Assembly: GCF_003575975.1 (NCBI RefSeq)
Contig: NZ_QQXK01000002.1
Span: 62,001 to 126,000, forward strand
Origin: Galactobacter valiniphilus
GTDB taxonomy: Bacteria; Actinomycetota; Actinomycetes; Actinomycetales; Micrococcaceae
DNA: 64,000 nt
Reading direction: 5' to 3'
Shown here: in pieces, positions 42,039 to 50,718 of the stretch
Layout of the letters: every line of letters starts with the position of its first letter
Numbering within the stretch: the first letter of the stretch is position 1
Translations under genes and position numbers: made by a program
Notes under the pieces: generated by a model
The model's database searches: none
Seen by the model: only the letters and a program-made list of their open reading frames with translations
What the model was told of the DNA's origin: nothing

Positions 42039-43502
42039 CTAACGAATGCCGGCGAACTCCCGCGGGAGGGCGAGGCCGGCGTCGGCGAGGGCCGTAGCCG
42101 CTGCGAGGTAGCCGGACATGCCGTGCACGCCGGGGCCGGGGACGGCGGCCGCCGAGCCGAGGTAGAGGCCCTTCGTGGGCGTACGCCAGGGCTGCGGCGC
42201 GAGGACCGGGCGTGCGAAGAGCCGGTAGAGGTCTAGCCTGCCGCACGCGATGTCGCCGCCGGGGTAATTGGGGTTCTCCTCGCCCGCCCGCTCGGCCGTG
42301 GTGCTCTCGAGGTGCACCATCCGTTCGCGCAGGCCGGGCGCGTGCTCCTCGAGCGTGTCCAGGAGCGTCTCGCTGCGGTCGCGATCGTCCCCGGCGGGGG
42401 CGTGCGAGTAGGCCCAGAGCACGTGGCGCCCTTCGGGAGCACGGGAGGGGTCCACGGCGCCGGGCTGGGCCACGAGGACAAACGGCCGGTGCGGGTAGTG
42501 ACCCTTGAGCGTCTGGTTCTCGGCGGCGTGCACCTGCGAGGCGGTGCCGCCCACGTGCACCGTGCCCGAGGCCTCGAGGCGCGGATCCAGCCACGGGACC
42601 GGGCCGTCCAGCACGGCGTCGATCTTGGCGATGCCCATGCCGTAGGGAACGCGCTCCAGGGCGCGGCGGTAGGACTCTGGGAGGGCCGGGCCGGCGAGGC
42701 ACGCGAGATCGCGGGCCGAGGTGTCGGCGATGACGATGTCGGGGCGGGGCCCGTCCAGGTCGTCGAGGCTGCGGATCCAGCGCCCCGTCAGGACGCGGCC
42801 GCCGTGGGCCTCGATGTCGCGCACCAGCTCATTGGCGAGCACCTGGGCCCCGCCGAGCGGGAGCGGCCAGCCGCCCTCGCCGTGGGCCGCGGCTGCGAGG
42901 ACGAGGCCCGCCGCAGCGGCGGCGAAGGAAGGTTGCTTCGTGGCGCCGTGGGCCACGGCACCGGAGAGCAAGGCCGGGGCGTCCTGCCCTCGCCAGCGCA
43001 CGTTCTTCAGGGCGCCCGTCTGCTCCAGGACGCGCAGGCCGAAGCGCACCGTCAGGATCGGGTGCCGCGGCACGCGCAGCATCGAGTTGAGGGAGACGTC
43101 CAGGAGGGTGTCGATGTTCGCGGCCAAGGGGCCCAAGAGGTTCCGCCAAGCCGCGCCGTCCCGGCCCAGTTCCGCCACCGTGCGCTCGATGTCTCGATAC
43201 GCGATGGCCGCGTGGCCGGGGCGCACGGCGTGGGCGTAAGAGATCTCGGGGATCGCGTAGTCGACGCGTTCCTTGATGCCCAGCGCACGGAAGAACGGCG
43301 AGGGAAGCACCATGGGGTGCACGGCCGAGCACACGTCGCGGACCGCGCCCTCCGCACCGAACGGGCGCGTGCGCAGGCCGCCACCGGGCGTCTCGGCACC
43401 CTCGTAGACCGTGACGTCCACGCCGGCGCGGGCCAAGACAACGGCGGCCGCGAGTCCGTTGGGACCTGAGCCGATGACCGCCGCGCGGCGCTGAGTCTGC
43501 AT
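42039..43502 (-). CDS. FAD/NAD(P)-dependent oxidoreductase, phytoene desaturase-like
   Basis: 487 aa from the ATG at 43502. The dinucleotide-binding motif AAVIGSGPNGLAAAVVLARA sits at the extreme N-terminus, then VYEGAETPGGGLRT binds the ribose. A C-terminal GLYLGSAAAVPGPGVHGMSG is the second FAD contact of the CrtI/amine-oxidase-like family. No carotenoid genes are nearby, so a carotenoid role is not supported; actinobacterial relatives are annotated only as NAD(P)/FAD oxidoreductases. It is transcribed alone. Confidence 0.85.
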   Translation of the reverse strand: MQTQRRAAVIGSGPNGLAAAVVLARAGVDVTVYEGAETPGGGLRTRPFGAEGAVRDVCSAVHPMVLPSPFFRALGIKERVDYAIPEISYAHAVRPGHAAIAYRDIERTVAELGRDGAAWRNLLGPLAANIDTLLDVSLNSMLRVPRHPILTVRFGLRVLEQTGALKNVRWRGQDAPALLSGAVAHGATKQPSFAAAAAGLVLAAAAHGEGGWPLPLGGAQVLANELVRDIEAHGGRVLTGRWIRSLDDLDGPRPDIVIADTSARDLACLAGPALPESYRRALERVPYGMGIAKIDAVLDGPVPWLDPRLEASGTVHVGGTASQVHAAENQTLKGHYPHRPFVLVAQPGAVDPSRAPEGRHVLWAYSHAPAGDDRDRSETLLDTLEEHAPGLRERMVHLESTTAERAGEENPNYPGGDIACGRLDLYRLFARPVLAPQPWRTPTKGLYLGSAAAVPGPGVHGMSGYLAAATALADAGLALPREFAGIR

Positions 43503-43660
43503 GGCCTCAGCCTACTGAGCGGGGACGCGAAAAGATGTCCCACGACCGTCTGTGGCTTGCCCGCTGGCGAGGGGGCTGACAAGCTTTCACGGTCACGCCC
43601 GTCGCCGCGCGTTCTCTTGCGCGCGGTTCCCCCTTCGCGGGTCAGCTTTCAAGGAGCACC

Positions 43661-44524
43661 GTGCGCACCTCCATCGCCTCCCTGCGCCGCCGCAAGGCAG
43701 CCGGCGAGAAGTTCACCGTCGTCACCGCCTACGACTACACCTCCGCGCGGCTGGTCGACGCCTCCGCCGTGGACGCCATCCTGGTGGGCGATTCCCTCGG
43801 CATGGTGATGCAGGGACATGACAGCACACTGCCAGTCACGGTGGAACAGATGATCTACCACGCGCAGATGGTGCGCCGCGGGGCCCAGCGCGCCCTCATC
43901 GTGGTGGACCTGCCCTTCACCGCCACCGCCTCGACGGAGGACGCGGTGCGCGCGGCCACCAAGATCATGGCCGAGACCGGCGCGCAGTCGGTCAAGATCG
44001 AGGGCGGAGCCCGCATCGCTCCCCTCGTCCGCCAGCTCGTAGCCAACGGCATCCCCGTCATGGGCCACCTCGGCTTCACGCCCCAGTCCGTCAACACGAT
44101 CGGCCTGCGCGTGCAGGGCCGCGATGAGGCCGGTGCGCGCGAGCTGCTCGCCGACGCCCTGGCCCTGCAGGAGGCCGGCGTCTGGTCGGTGGTGTTGGAG
44201 CTCGTCCCGGCCGAGCTCGCCGCCGCCGTGAGCACCCGCCTGGAGATCCCCACCGTCGGCATCGGCGCCGGGGCCGGCTGCGATGCCCAGGTGCAGGTCT
44301 GGCATGACCTCCTAGGCCTCTACGAGGAGTTCGTCCCCAAGCACGCCCGCCAGTTCCGCGTCCTCGGCGCCGAGGTGCGCGGCGCGCTGGACGAGTACTC
44401 GGCCGCCGTCGCAGACGGCTCTTTCCCCACGGAGGCCAACGCCTCCTCCATGGACGCGGCGACGCTCGAGCGCGCCTTGGGCGACGGCGGCGCCGGCGCG
44501 GACGCCGAGGGCCCGACGGCGTGA
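43661..44524 (+). CDS. panB: 3-methyl-2-oxobutanoate hydroxymethyltransferase
   Basis: 287 aa from GTG 43661, with AAGGAG upstream. The barrel has [18 protein letters not shown], the metal site [18 protein letters not shown], the catalytic region [15 protein letters not shown] and [20 protein letters not shown]. It makes ketopantoate from 3-methyl-2-oxobutanoate, the first step of pantothenate synthesis. It overlaps the SDR gene as GTGA. The last codons (EGPTA) are encoded by a copy of the dispersed GCCCGACGGCG motif. Confidence 0.95.
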   Translation: MRTSIASLRRRKAAGEKFTVVTAYDYTSARLVDASAVDAILVGDSLGMVMQGHDSTLPVTVEQMIYHAQMVRRGAQRALIVVDLPFTATASTEDAVRAATKIMAETGAQSVKIEGGARIAPLVRQLVANGIPVMGHLGFTPQSVNTIGLRVQGRDEAGARELLADALALQEAGVWSVVLELVPAELAAAVSTRLEIPTVGIGAGAGCDAQVQVWHDLLGLYEEFVPKHARQFRVLGAEVRGALDEYSAAVADGSFPTEANASSMDAATLERALGDGGAGADAEGPTA

Positions 44525-45411
44525 GTTCCGTGGGCGGGCCCGTCGCCTCGGGCGGCGGGGGCCAGGCCGGCGGCTCGCCTCTGGGCGCAGCCTCCGACGC
44601 CGCGACCTCGGGTGCGGGAGGCGCCGCCGCCGTGCCGGCAGGACCTCGGCTTCCCTCCGGCCGCCTGGACGGGGTCTGCGCGCTCGTGACGGGCGCCCGC
44701 GTGGGGCTCGGCCTCGCCGCCGCCCGCGCCCTGGGGGCCCGCGGCGCCCGCGTGCTCCTCGGCGGGCGCGACGCCGGGCGTCTTGAGCCCGTCCTGGCGC
44801 TGCTACGCGCCGAGGGGCTCGACGCGTCGTCGTTCGCTGCCGACGTGACCGTGCCCGCCGAGCTGGACGCCGCGTTTGCCGCGGCTGCCGCCGCCGGCGA
44901 CGTGCCACGGATCCTCGTGAACAACGTGGGCGTGCGCGATCGCCGCGGGGTGGACACCCTGCACACCGCAGCGTTTGCCGCGCTGCTGAACGCCGACCTC
45001 GTGGCGGCGTACGACGTGACGAGGCGCTTCCTAGCCGCCCACGGCGAGGAGCCCGGCGGCGCGATCGTCACAATCAGTTCCATCGCGGCCGTGCGCGGGC
45101 GCGCCGGGGACGTGGGCTACGCCGCGGCCAAGGCGGGGCTGGAGGGCATGGCGCGCTCGCTGGCCTCGGAGCTGGGCCCGCGCGGCTACCGCGTCAACGC
45201 CGTGGCTCCGGGGAGCGTGGCGACTGAATCGAACGCCGATCTCATGGTGGACTCGCGCTTCTCCGAGGTGGTGCGCACCCGCACGGCCCTGCAGCGGTGG
45301 GGGCAGCCGGAGGAGATCGCCGCGGCGGTCGCGTTCCTCGCCTCGCCGGAGGCCTCGTACATCACGGGCCACACGCTGGTCGTGGACGGCGGCCTCTCGA
45401 CGCTGTTTTAG
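44521..45411 (+). CDS. SDR-family oxidoreductase coupled to panB
   Basis: 296 aa from GTG 44521, which overlaps the panB stop. A Gly/Ala-rich tail of about 45 residues precedes a classical [23 protein letters not shown] (an atypical T-G-A-R-V-G-L-G cofactor loop), NNVG, the catalytic Ser in TISSIAAV and the Y-x-x-x-K of [12 protein letters not shown], then [14 protein letters not shown]. It ends [17 protein letters not shown]. Close relatives are gluconate or 3-oxoacyl reductases. Being translationally coupled to panB it may reduce ketopantoate in place of PanE; this is inference. Confidence 0.85.
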   Translation: MSSVGGPVASGGGGQAGGSPLGAASDAATSGAGGAAAVPAGPRLPSGRLDGVCALVTGARVGLGLAAARALGARGARVLLGGRDAGRLEPVLALLRAEGLDASSFAADVTVPAELDAAFAAAAAAGDVPRILVNNVGVRDRRGVDTLHTAAFAALLNADLVAAYDVTRRFLAAHGEEPGGAIVTISSIAAVRGRAGDVGYAAAKAGLEGMARSLASELGPRGYRVNAVAPGSVATESNADLMVDSRFSEVVRTRTALQRWGQPEEIAAAVAFLASPEASYITGHTLVVDGGLSTLF

Positions 45412-45462
45412 GGTGCCTGGCCGCGTCAGGTTCGCCCGTTCGGAGCCACTCACTTCACCCAC

Positions 45463-45518
45463 ATCTGAGTGCCAAATGTCGTCAAAACCGCCGTTTTGAC
45501 GACATTTGGCACTCAGAT
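45463..45518. terminator. 56-bp hairpin between SDR and panC
   Basis: Perfect 26-base arms at 45463-45488 and 45493-45518 around CGCC. The arms are unusually AT-rich for this genome (TGCCAAATGTCGTCAAAAC). It serves both converging genes. No gene lies between 45412 and 45603. Confidence 0.75.
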
Positions 45519-45603
45519 TCTGAGGTGTTCGGGGCCTCGCGCGGCCACAAGGCCCGGCGTGTTCAGTCCGCAGGCGGTGCGTTGTCGCTGGTCGCTCAGG
45601 CGC

Positions 45604-46455
45604 TCAGTCCGTGAGCGGCGCGTTGTCGATGAGCCGGACCTCGCCGGCCCGCGCCGCGATGATTGCCAGCGCCGGCTCGCCCGGCACCACGGTCTCGAGC
45701 GGCTCGAAGCTCTCAGGGTTCACCACGGCCCAGTACTCCACGCGGGCCCCGGCCTCCTCCAGAGCCGCCGTGGCCCCGGAAACCAACCGGGCGACGTCGC
45801 GCTCCCCCGCCTCCACGGCGGCCTTCGCGGCCCGCAGGGTGGCGGAGAGCGCCAGGGCGGTGCGGTTCTGCTCGTCGCGCAGGCGCACATTGCGGCTGGA
45901 GAGTGCCAGGCCGGAGTCGGCGCGGACGGTGGCGCCCGTCGCGATGCGCGCCGGCAGGTTGAGGTCGGCAGCGACGCGGCGGATGACGGCGACCTGCTGG
46001 GCATCCTTCTGCCCGAACCACGCGACGTCCGGGCCCACCATGCACAGCAGCTTGGTGACGACGAGGGCCACGCCGTCGAAGTGCGAGGCGCCGCGGGAGG
46101 CGCCCTCCCAGCGCTCGCTCACGCCGCCCACGCGGATGGAGGTCGCGAAGCCCCCCGGGTAGACCTCGGCGACGCTCGGCGAGAACACGGCGGCGGCGCC
46201 GGCGGAGGCGGCCAGCTCGAGGTCGCGCTCCAGGGTGCGCGGGTACTTGGCCAGGTCCGCCGGGTCGTTGAACTGCGCCGGGTTCACGAAGATCGAGACG
46301 ACCACGTCGGCGCCCTCGGCCGCCGCGGCCCGAATGAGGGAGAGGTGCCCGTCGTGGAGGGCGCCCATGGTCGGGACCAGCGCGAGGGGCTTGCCCGCCT
46401 CCCGCGTGCGCGCACCAAAGGCACGAACCTCGGCGACCGTCTCGATCAACTGCAC
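45604..46455 (-). CDS. panC: Pantoate-beta-alanine ligase (pantothenate synthetase)
   Basis: 283 aa from GTG 46455 with GGGAG 5 bases upstream; the open frame continues upstream only through the tRNA gene. ATP-binding HIGH-type motif MGALHDGHLSLI, then IFVNPAQFNDPADLAKYPRT, WFGQKDAQQVAVIRR and the KMSK-like ALSSRNVRLR. It joins pantoate and beta-alanine. It faces panB and the SDR gene, so the pathway genes are clustered though converging. Confidence 0.95.
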   Translation of the reverse strand: MQLIETVAEVRAFGARTREAGKPLALVPTMGALHDGHLSLIRAAAAEGADVVVSIFVNPAQFNDPADLAKYPRTLERDLELAASAGAAAVFSPSVAEVYPGGFATSIRVGGVSERWEGASRGASHFDGVALVVTKLLCMVGPDVAWFGQKDAQQVAVIRRVAADLNLPARIATGATVRADSGLALSSRNVRLRDEQNRTALALSATLRAAKAAVEAGERDVARLVSGATAALEEAGARVEYWAVVNPESFEPLETVVPGEPALAIIAARAGEVRLIDNAPLTD

Positions 46456-46482
46456 TGTTGCTCCCTTCACGCCAGGTGGCAA

Positions 46483-46514
46483 AAAACCCGGGATCCTGAT
46501 GGATCCCGGGTTTT
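46483..46514 (-). terminator. tRNA-Ala(CGC) terminator
   Basis: AAAACCCGGGATCC (46483-46496) and GGATCCCGGGTTTT (46501-46514) pair around TGAT, with further A's (U's in the RNA) on the left. Confidence 0.8.
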
Positions 46515-46520
46515 CATCCG

Positions 46521-46593
46521 TGGAGCTTAGGGGAATCGAACCCCTGACCTTTTCATTGCGAACGAAACGCTCTACCAACTGAGCTAAAGCCCC
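46521..46593 (-). tRNA. tRNA-Ala(CGC)
   Basis: 73 nt. The acceptor GGGGCTT pairs with AAGCTCC, the T arm is GGTTCGATTCC, and the anticodon loop TTCGCAA gives CGC, which reads GCG. CCA is not encoded. Confidence 0.92.
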
Positions 46594-46690
46594 GCACGGT
46601 GTCAAGCCCTCGCGGGCGTGCCTGATAAGACTAGCGCGGTGCGCCCCGCAATTCCAAAACGGGCGTCCCGGGCTGACAGTCACCGAGCCT

Positions 46691-46924
46691 TTAGGCGTGC
46701 TCTTCCGCGCCCTGCTCCGCGTCCAGCCCGATGGTCTCGCGGGTCTGGACGTACATGCGCTGGATGTACTCCTCCAGCGCCGTGCGCTCGACCCGCCAGA
46801 TCCCGCGGCCACCGACCTTGATGGCCCGCAGCTCGCCGTTCTGCACCAGGGCGCGCGCGAGCGGCATGTTCACGTTGAGCTCCTCGGCAACGTCCTCGAG
46901 GCTCAGAAAGCGGGGATTCTCCAT
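46691..46924 (-). CDS. Small excisionase-type helix-turn-helix protein
   Basis: 77 aa from the ATG at 46924; a longer open frame has no support. LSLEDVAEELNVNMPLARAL then VQNGELRAIKVGGRGIWRVE is the winged HTH of the excisionase/MerR-like family common in actinobacteria. It acts as a small DNA-binding regulator; targets unknown. It has no neighbours of a mobile element here, so it is more likely a housekeeping regulator than a phage excisionase. Confidence 0.8.
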   Translation of the reverse strand: MENPRFLSLEDVAEELNVNMPLARALVQNGELRAIKVGGRGIWRVERTALEEYIQRMYVQTRETIGLDAEQGAEEHA

Positions 46925-47043
46925 GCGCACATCGTAGTGGCCCGGACCGACGCCGTCCGGGCGGCGCGGCCGCCTGTGGATGACGCGCCTCGGTGAGGCG
47001 CCCAGCGCGGGGCGCACACGCGCCGTCGTACTCGAGAAAGACC

Positions 47044-47433
47044 TCAGACCCCGGAGACCATTTCCTCCAGCAGGGCCGGGTCCAGTGCGCCGTTGCCCAG
47101 CAACGCCATCATGCCGATCGTCAGCACCACACTCGCCACGCCCCACCACACGAAGACCTTGCCGAGGAAGCGGCGATCGCCGCGATTCAGAGCGCCGGTG
47201 TCGGCCGTGAGCTCGTGCAGCGTGGCAGCGGCGGCGCCGGCGGCCTTGCGCGCGGGCGAGACGCCGGGGGTCAGGATCGAGTTGGGAGCGCTGTCCCACG
47301 TGCCGTCCGAGAGCTTGGCCCGCGTGCGCTCCCCCGCGTGATCCACGCGCCAGGCCACGATCCGCTTGCCGTGGCGGGCGAGCAGGATGTCGGCACCGAG
47401 GGTGCTCGAGGCGGGCGCGTGTGCCGTGGACAC
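47044..47433 (-). CDS. Small protein with a C-terminal membrane helix
   Basis: 129 aa from GTG 47433 with TAGGAG in front. A strand-rich N-terminal part (ILLARHGKRIVAWRVDHAGE) is followed by a basic stretch and one hydrophobic segment (FVWWGVASVVLTIGMMALLG) near the end. No family recognised. It would be tail-anchored with its main part in the cytoplasm. Confidence 0.65.
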   Translation of the reverse strand: MSTAHAPASSTLGADILLARHGKRIVAWRVDHAGERTRAKLSDGTWDSAPNSILTPGVSPARKAAGAAAATLHELTADTGALNRGDRRFLGKVFVWWGVASVVLTIGMMALLGNGALDPALLEEMVSGV

Positions 47434-47587
47434 GGGGACTCCTAGGGGCAGGACGGACGGGGGGCCATCCTCCAGGCTGGCGGCGGGGGCGGGTGCGGCG
47501 ACAGGAATGGTTCGCCACCTCACACATTGCGTGCGCCACACTCTTCGGCGTCGCCTCAACACCCGGCCGCAAGCCGCCCCCGGGCCG

Positions 47588-48076
47588 CTACCCCCAGGGC
47601 TCAGCGCCACGCAGATGCTCGAACACGAGCGAGGTCCGCGTGTTCGCCACCGCTGGATGCGCCGAGAGATGCTCCACGACAAAGTCGCGGACGTCCTGGG
47701 CGTCGCGGACGCTCACGTGCAGGAGGAAGTCCTCGTCGCCCCCCAGGAAGAACGCCTGGGTCACCCCCGGCACCTCGGTCATGGCCTTCCCGAACTCGCT
47801 CATGAGGTGGCGGGCGCCCGGGCGGATGCGCACAAAGACGAGCGCCTGCAGCGCATTCCCCAGCGCGCCGGGCTCCACGTCCACCGTGAAGCCGCGGATC
47901 ACGTGGGAGGCGCGCAGGGCGTTGAGGCGGGCCAGGCAGGTGGACTGGGCGATCCCCAATTCCGCGGCGAGCGAGGCGTTGGTCCGGCGTGCGTCGGCGG
48001 CGAGCAGGCGCAGCAGCTTTCGGTCGATCTCGTCCAGCTCGCGCAGGCCGCGTTCGCCCGGCCGCAGATCCTTCAC
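47588..48076 (-). CDS. Lrp/AsnC-family regulator, likely AldR
   Basis: 162 aa from GTG 48076, behind GAGGGG. The helix-turn-helix is LAAELGIAQSTCLARLNALR; the C-terminal RAM effector domain contains VPGVTQAFFLGGDEDFLLHV. It is divergent from ald. In mycobacteria an Lrp-type regulator (AldR) in this position controls alanine dehydrogenase in response to amino acids. That role is inferred here from synteny. Confidence 0.87.
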   Translation of the reverse strand: MKDLRPGERGLRELDEIDRKLLRLLAADARRTNASLAAELGIAQSTCLARLNALRASHVIRGFTVDVEPGALGNALQALVFVRIRPGARHLMSEFGKAMTEVPGVTQAFFLGGDEDFLLHVSVRDAQDVRDFVVEHLSAHPAVANTRTSLVFEHLRGAEPWG

Positions 48077-48077
48077 T

Positions 48078-48153
48078 TGTGACCCCTCTCACATCGGTGT
48101 GTGATGCTCTCTTTCACCAGTTTTCCACGATTCACCGCAGAATCTACGGATTC
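48078..48153. promoter_or_regulatory. Divergent lrp/ald control region with a perfect Crp-type box
   Basis: TGTGACCCCTCTCACA at 48078-48093 fits TGTGA-N6-TCACA at all ten positions and overlaps the ribosome site of the lrp gene. GAATC-TACG-GATTC at 48140-48153 is an inverted repeat that could bind the Lrp protein. Confidence 0.55.
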
Positions 48154-48240
48154 ACCCCACCGCTTCCGTAGGAGTTTCTATTCTGGTGCTCCCGGCGCTG
48201 GTTCGCGTCGGACCACCCGAAAGCAAGCAGGAGTTCCCCC

Positions 48241-49359
48241 ATGAAGATCGGCGTTCCCACCGAGGTGAAGAACAACGAGTTCCGCGTCGCAGCCACCCCC
48301 GCCGGGGTCTCCGAGCTGGTGCACCACGGCCACGAGGTCTTCGTGCAGAAGGGCGCGGGCATGGGCTCGGGCAACCCGGACGAGGCGTACATCGCCGCGG
48401 GCGCCACCATCCTGGACACGGCCGACGAGGTCTGGGCCCAGGGCGATCTGCTCCTGAAGGTCAAGGAGCCCATCGCCGAGGAGTACCACCGCCTCCGCGC
48501 CGATCAGGTGCTCTTCACCTACCTGCACCTCGCCGCCTCGCAGGAGTGCACTGACGCCCTCATCAAGGCCGGCACCACCGCCATCGCCTACGAGACCGTG
48601 ACCCGCGGCCGCGCGCTGCCGCTGCTGGCCCCGATGTCCGAGGTCGCCGGCCGCCTCTCCGCGCAGATCGGCGCCGTCACGCTGCAGCAGCCCAACGGCG
48701 GCTCCGGCGTCCTCATGGGCGGCGTGCCCGGCACCCGCCCGGCCCGCGTGGTCGTCATCGGCGCCGGTGTGGCCGGCGAGAACGCCGCCGTGGCCGCCGC
48801 CGGCCTCGGCGCCGACGTCACCGTGGTCGACATCAACCTGGCCCGCCTCAAGGAGCTGGACACGGTGCACCACGGCCGCCTGAAGACCATGGCGTCCTCC
48901 AAGTACGCCATCTCCGAGCTCGTGGCCGACGCCGACCTCGTCATCGGTTCCGTCCTCATCCCGGGTGCCGCCGCCCCCAAGCTCGTCACCCTCGACATGG
49001 TCGAGCAGATGCGCCCGGGCTCCGTGCTCGTCGACATCGCGATCGACCAGGGCGGCTGCTTCGAGGGCTCCCACGCCACGACGCACGCCGAGCCGACCTT
49101 CAAGGTCCACGACGCCGTCTACTACTGCGTCGCCAACATGCCCGGCGCCGTCCCGCAGACCTCCACGGCCGCGCTCACCAACGCGACGCTGCCGTACGCC
49201 CTCAAGATCGCCGACCGCGGTTGGGCCGATGCCCTGCGTTCCGACGCCGGCTTCGCGGACGGCCTGAACACCTACCAGGGCAAGGTCACCTACGCCCCGG
49301 TCGCCGAGGTCCACGGCTACGAGTTCCTCTCCACCGACGAGGTGCTCGCGAACGCCTGA
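48241..49359 (+). CDS. ald: Alanine dehydrogenase
   Basis: 372 aa from ATG 48241. It interconverts L-alanine and pyruvate with NAD. Pyruvate-binding residues are visible as K75 in LKVKEP and H96 in FTYLHLA; the NAD-binding loop is VVVIGAGVAGENAA (about 170-183), and DIAIDQGGCFEGS carries the catalytic Asp. Length and sequence are standard. Regulation by the divergent Lrp protein and by a Crp-like protein is likely from the intergenic sites. A 14-bp-arm terminator follows. Confidence 0.95.
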   Translation: MKIGVPTEVKNNEFRVAATPAGVSELVHHGHEVFVQKGAGMGSGNPDEAYIAAGATILDTADEVWAQGDLLLKVKEPIAEEYHRLRADQVLFTYLHLAASQECTDALIKAGTTAIAYETVTRGRALPLLAPMSEVAGRLSAQIGAVTLQQPNGGSGVLMGGVPGTRPARVVVIGAGVAGENAAVAAAGLGADVTVVDINLARLKELDTVHHGRLKTMASSKYAISELVADADLVIGSVLIPGAAAPKLVTLDMVEQMRPGSVLVDIAIDQGGCFEGSHATTHAEPTFKVHDAVYYCVANMPGAVPQTSTAALTNATLPYALKIADRGWADALRSDAGFADGLNTYQGKVTYAPVAEVHGYEFLSTDEVLANA

Positions 49360-49401
49360 TCCTCCTCCCGCGCGGTTGTCATGGGCCGCCAGGGAGAGCA
49401 T

Positions 49402-49443
49402 GCAGCGAGGCCCGGTGGGGATGCCCCCGCCGGGCCTCGCTGC
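49402..49443 (+). terminator. ald terminator
   Basis: GCAGCGAGGCCCGG (49402-49415) and CCGGGCCTCGCTGC (49430-49443) form a perfect 14-bp stem. Confidence 0.75.
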
Positions 49444-49528
49444 GTCCGGCGCCGGCTGGCGCCTTCCGTGAGCGGGCGCCCAGGCGCCCTGCGTGCTCCA
49501 ACCCAACGCACGACGTCGGGCGTGTGCC

Positions 49529-50638
49529 TCAGGCGATGGCGCCGCCTCCCAGCGCGATGCCCAGCAAGACGACGCCGATGATCACGAGCGTGCTGAGCGC
49601 GCCGAGCACCACGGGGCGGCCGCCGAGCTTGACGAGGCTCTTGACGTGCACGCCGAGGCCCAGGGCGAACATCGCCGTGGCGAGGAGGAACTGCTGGAGC
49701 AGCTTGGCGGCGTGGAGTGCCGGGGCCGGCACCCAGCTGGTCGTGGCGACGAGCACCATGGCCACGAAGCCCAGGACAAACAGCGGGACGAGCGGCGGGC
49801 GCTTCTCACCGCTCTTCGGGGCACCGCCCTTGCGGCGCTGGGCGAGCGAGACGCCCGCGACGACGGGCGCCATGAGCAGCACGCGGGCCAGCTTCACGGG
49901 GACGGCGACGGCCAGGACCGCGGCGCCGCCAGCGATCCCGCCGGCCGCGACGACCTGGGCGACCTCGTGCGTGGCGCCGCCGATGATCGTGCCCGCGTCG
50001 CCGGGGCCGAGGCCGAGCAGCGCGACCAGGGCGGGCATGAGCGGGATCATGAGGGTGCCGAAGAGCACCACGAGCGCCACGGCCGCGGCGACCTTCTCCT
50101 GGCTGGCGCGGACCGCGCCCTGCACGCCGGCCACGGCCGCCGCGCCGCAGATGGAGAAGCCGGAGGCGATCAGGAGCGTGAGCTCGGGGTCCACCTTGAG
50201 CACGCGGCCGAGGGCGAGCGTGGCGAAGAAGGTGAGGGCGACCGCCGCGACGGCGACGACGAGAACGCCGGGGCCGAGCGCCAGGATGGCCGGGAGCGAG
50301 AGCTGCAGGCCCAGGAGCACCACACCCCAGCGCAGAACGCGCTTGGCGGCGATCGCGATGCCGGGTTCCAGGGCGGCCGGGACGGGGAGGAGGTTGCGCC
50401 AGAGCGCCCCGAGCAGCACGGCCACGAGCATGGCGCTCAGGCCGGGGACCGTGTTGCCGAGGGCCAGGCAGGCGGCGCCGACCGCGCCGGAGACGAGCAG
50501 GCCGGGCCACGCGGAGGCTCGCGCACCGGGCTCGCCGGGCCGGGTGGCGCGGGGGCTCGCGGTGGCGGGAGCGGCGGAGGGGACGCCGCGCTCCTGATCG
50601 CTGAGGACTGGCTGCTGGGGGTCTGCTGCGTTCTGCAT
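49529..50638 (-). CDS. YeiH-family putative sulfate exporter
   Basis: 369 aa from ATG 50638 (ATG 50647 also possible). After a Pro/Ala-rich tail come about ten helices. The UPF0324 marks include LGNTVPGLSAMLVAVLLGAL, LASGFSICGAAAVAGVQGA-type sequence in the middle and GGATHEVAQVVAAGG. The biochemical role is not settled; sulfate or sulfite export was proposed. The divergent LysR gene matches the yeiE-yeiH pairing seen in many bacteria. Confidence 0.87.
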   Translation of the reverse strand: MQNAADPQQPVLSDQERGVPSAAPATASPRATRPGEPGARASAWPGLLVSGAVGAACLALGNTVPGLSAMLVAVLLGALWRNLLPVPAALEPGIAIAAKRVLRWGVVLLGLQLSLPAILALGPGVLVVAVAAVALTFFATLALGRVLKVDPELTLLIASGFSICGAAAVAGVQGAVRASQEKVAAAVALVVLFGTLMIPLMPALVALLGLGPGDAGTIIGGATHEVAQVVAAGGIAGGAAVLAVAVPVKLARVLLMAPVVAGVSLAQRRKGGAPKSGEKRPPLVPLFVLGFVAMVLVATTSWVPAPALHAAKLLQQFLLATAMFALGLGVHVKSLVKLGGRPVVLGALSTLVIIGVVLLGIALGGGAIA

Positions 50639-50689
50639 GGTTCCCATTCCACCCTTGATCGCTTGCCGGGGGTAGGCGGTGATGGTGCA

Positions 50690-50718
50690 TGAGGTCATAC
50701 GCTTCTGACATGACCTCA
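50690..50718. promoter_or_regulatory. LysR-type operator overlapping the regulator's start
   Basis: TGAGGTCAT (50690-50698) and ATGACCTCA (50710-50718) are perfect 9-bp arms 11 bases apart. The right arm includes the ATG of the LysR gene. It suits autoregulation and control of the divergent yeiH-like gene. Confidence 0.55.

Noticed and set aside
42039-43502. Carotenoid biosynthesis (crtI)
   Set aside because: Only the general FAD fold is shared; no phytoene synthase or other carotenoid gene lies in the window.
45604-46812. 402-codon version of panC
   Set aside because: The extra N-terminal part is the antisense of the tRNA-Ala(CGC) gene; GTG 46455 has a ribosome site and gives the normal length.
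46691-46924. Phage excisionase indicating another mobile element
   Set aside because: No integrase or attachment repeats nearby, and this small HTH family is widespread in actinobacterial chromosomes.
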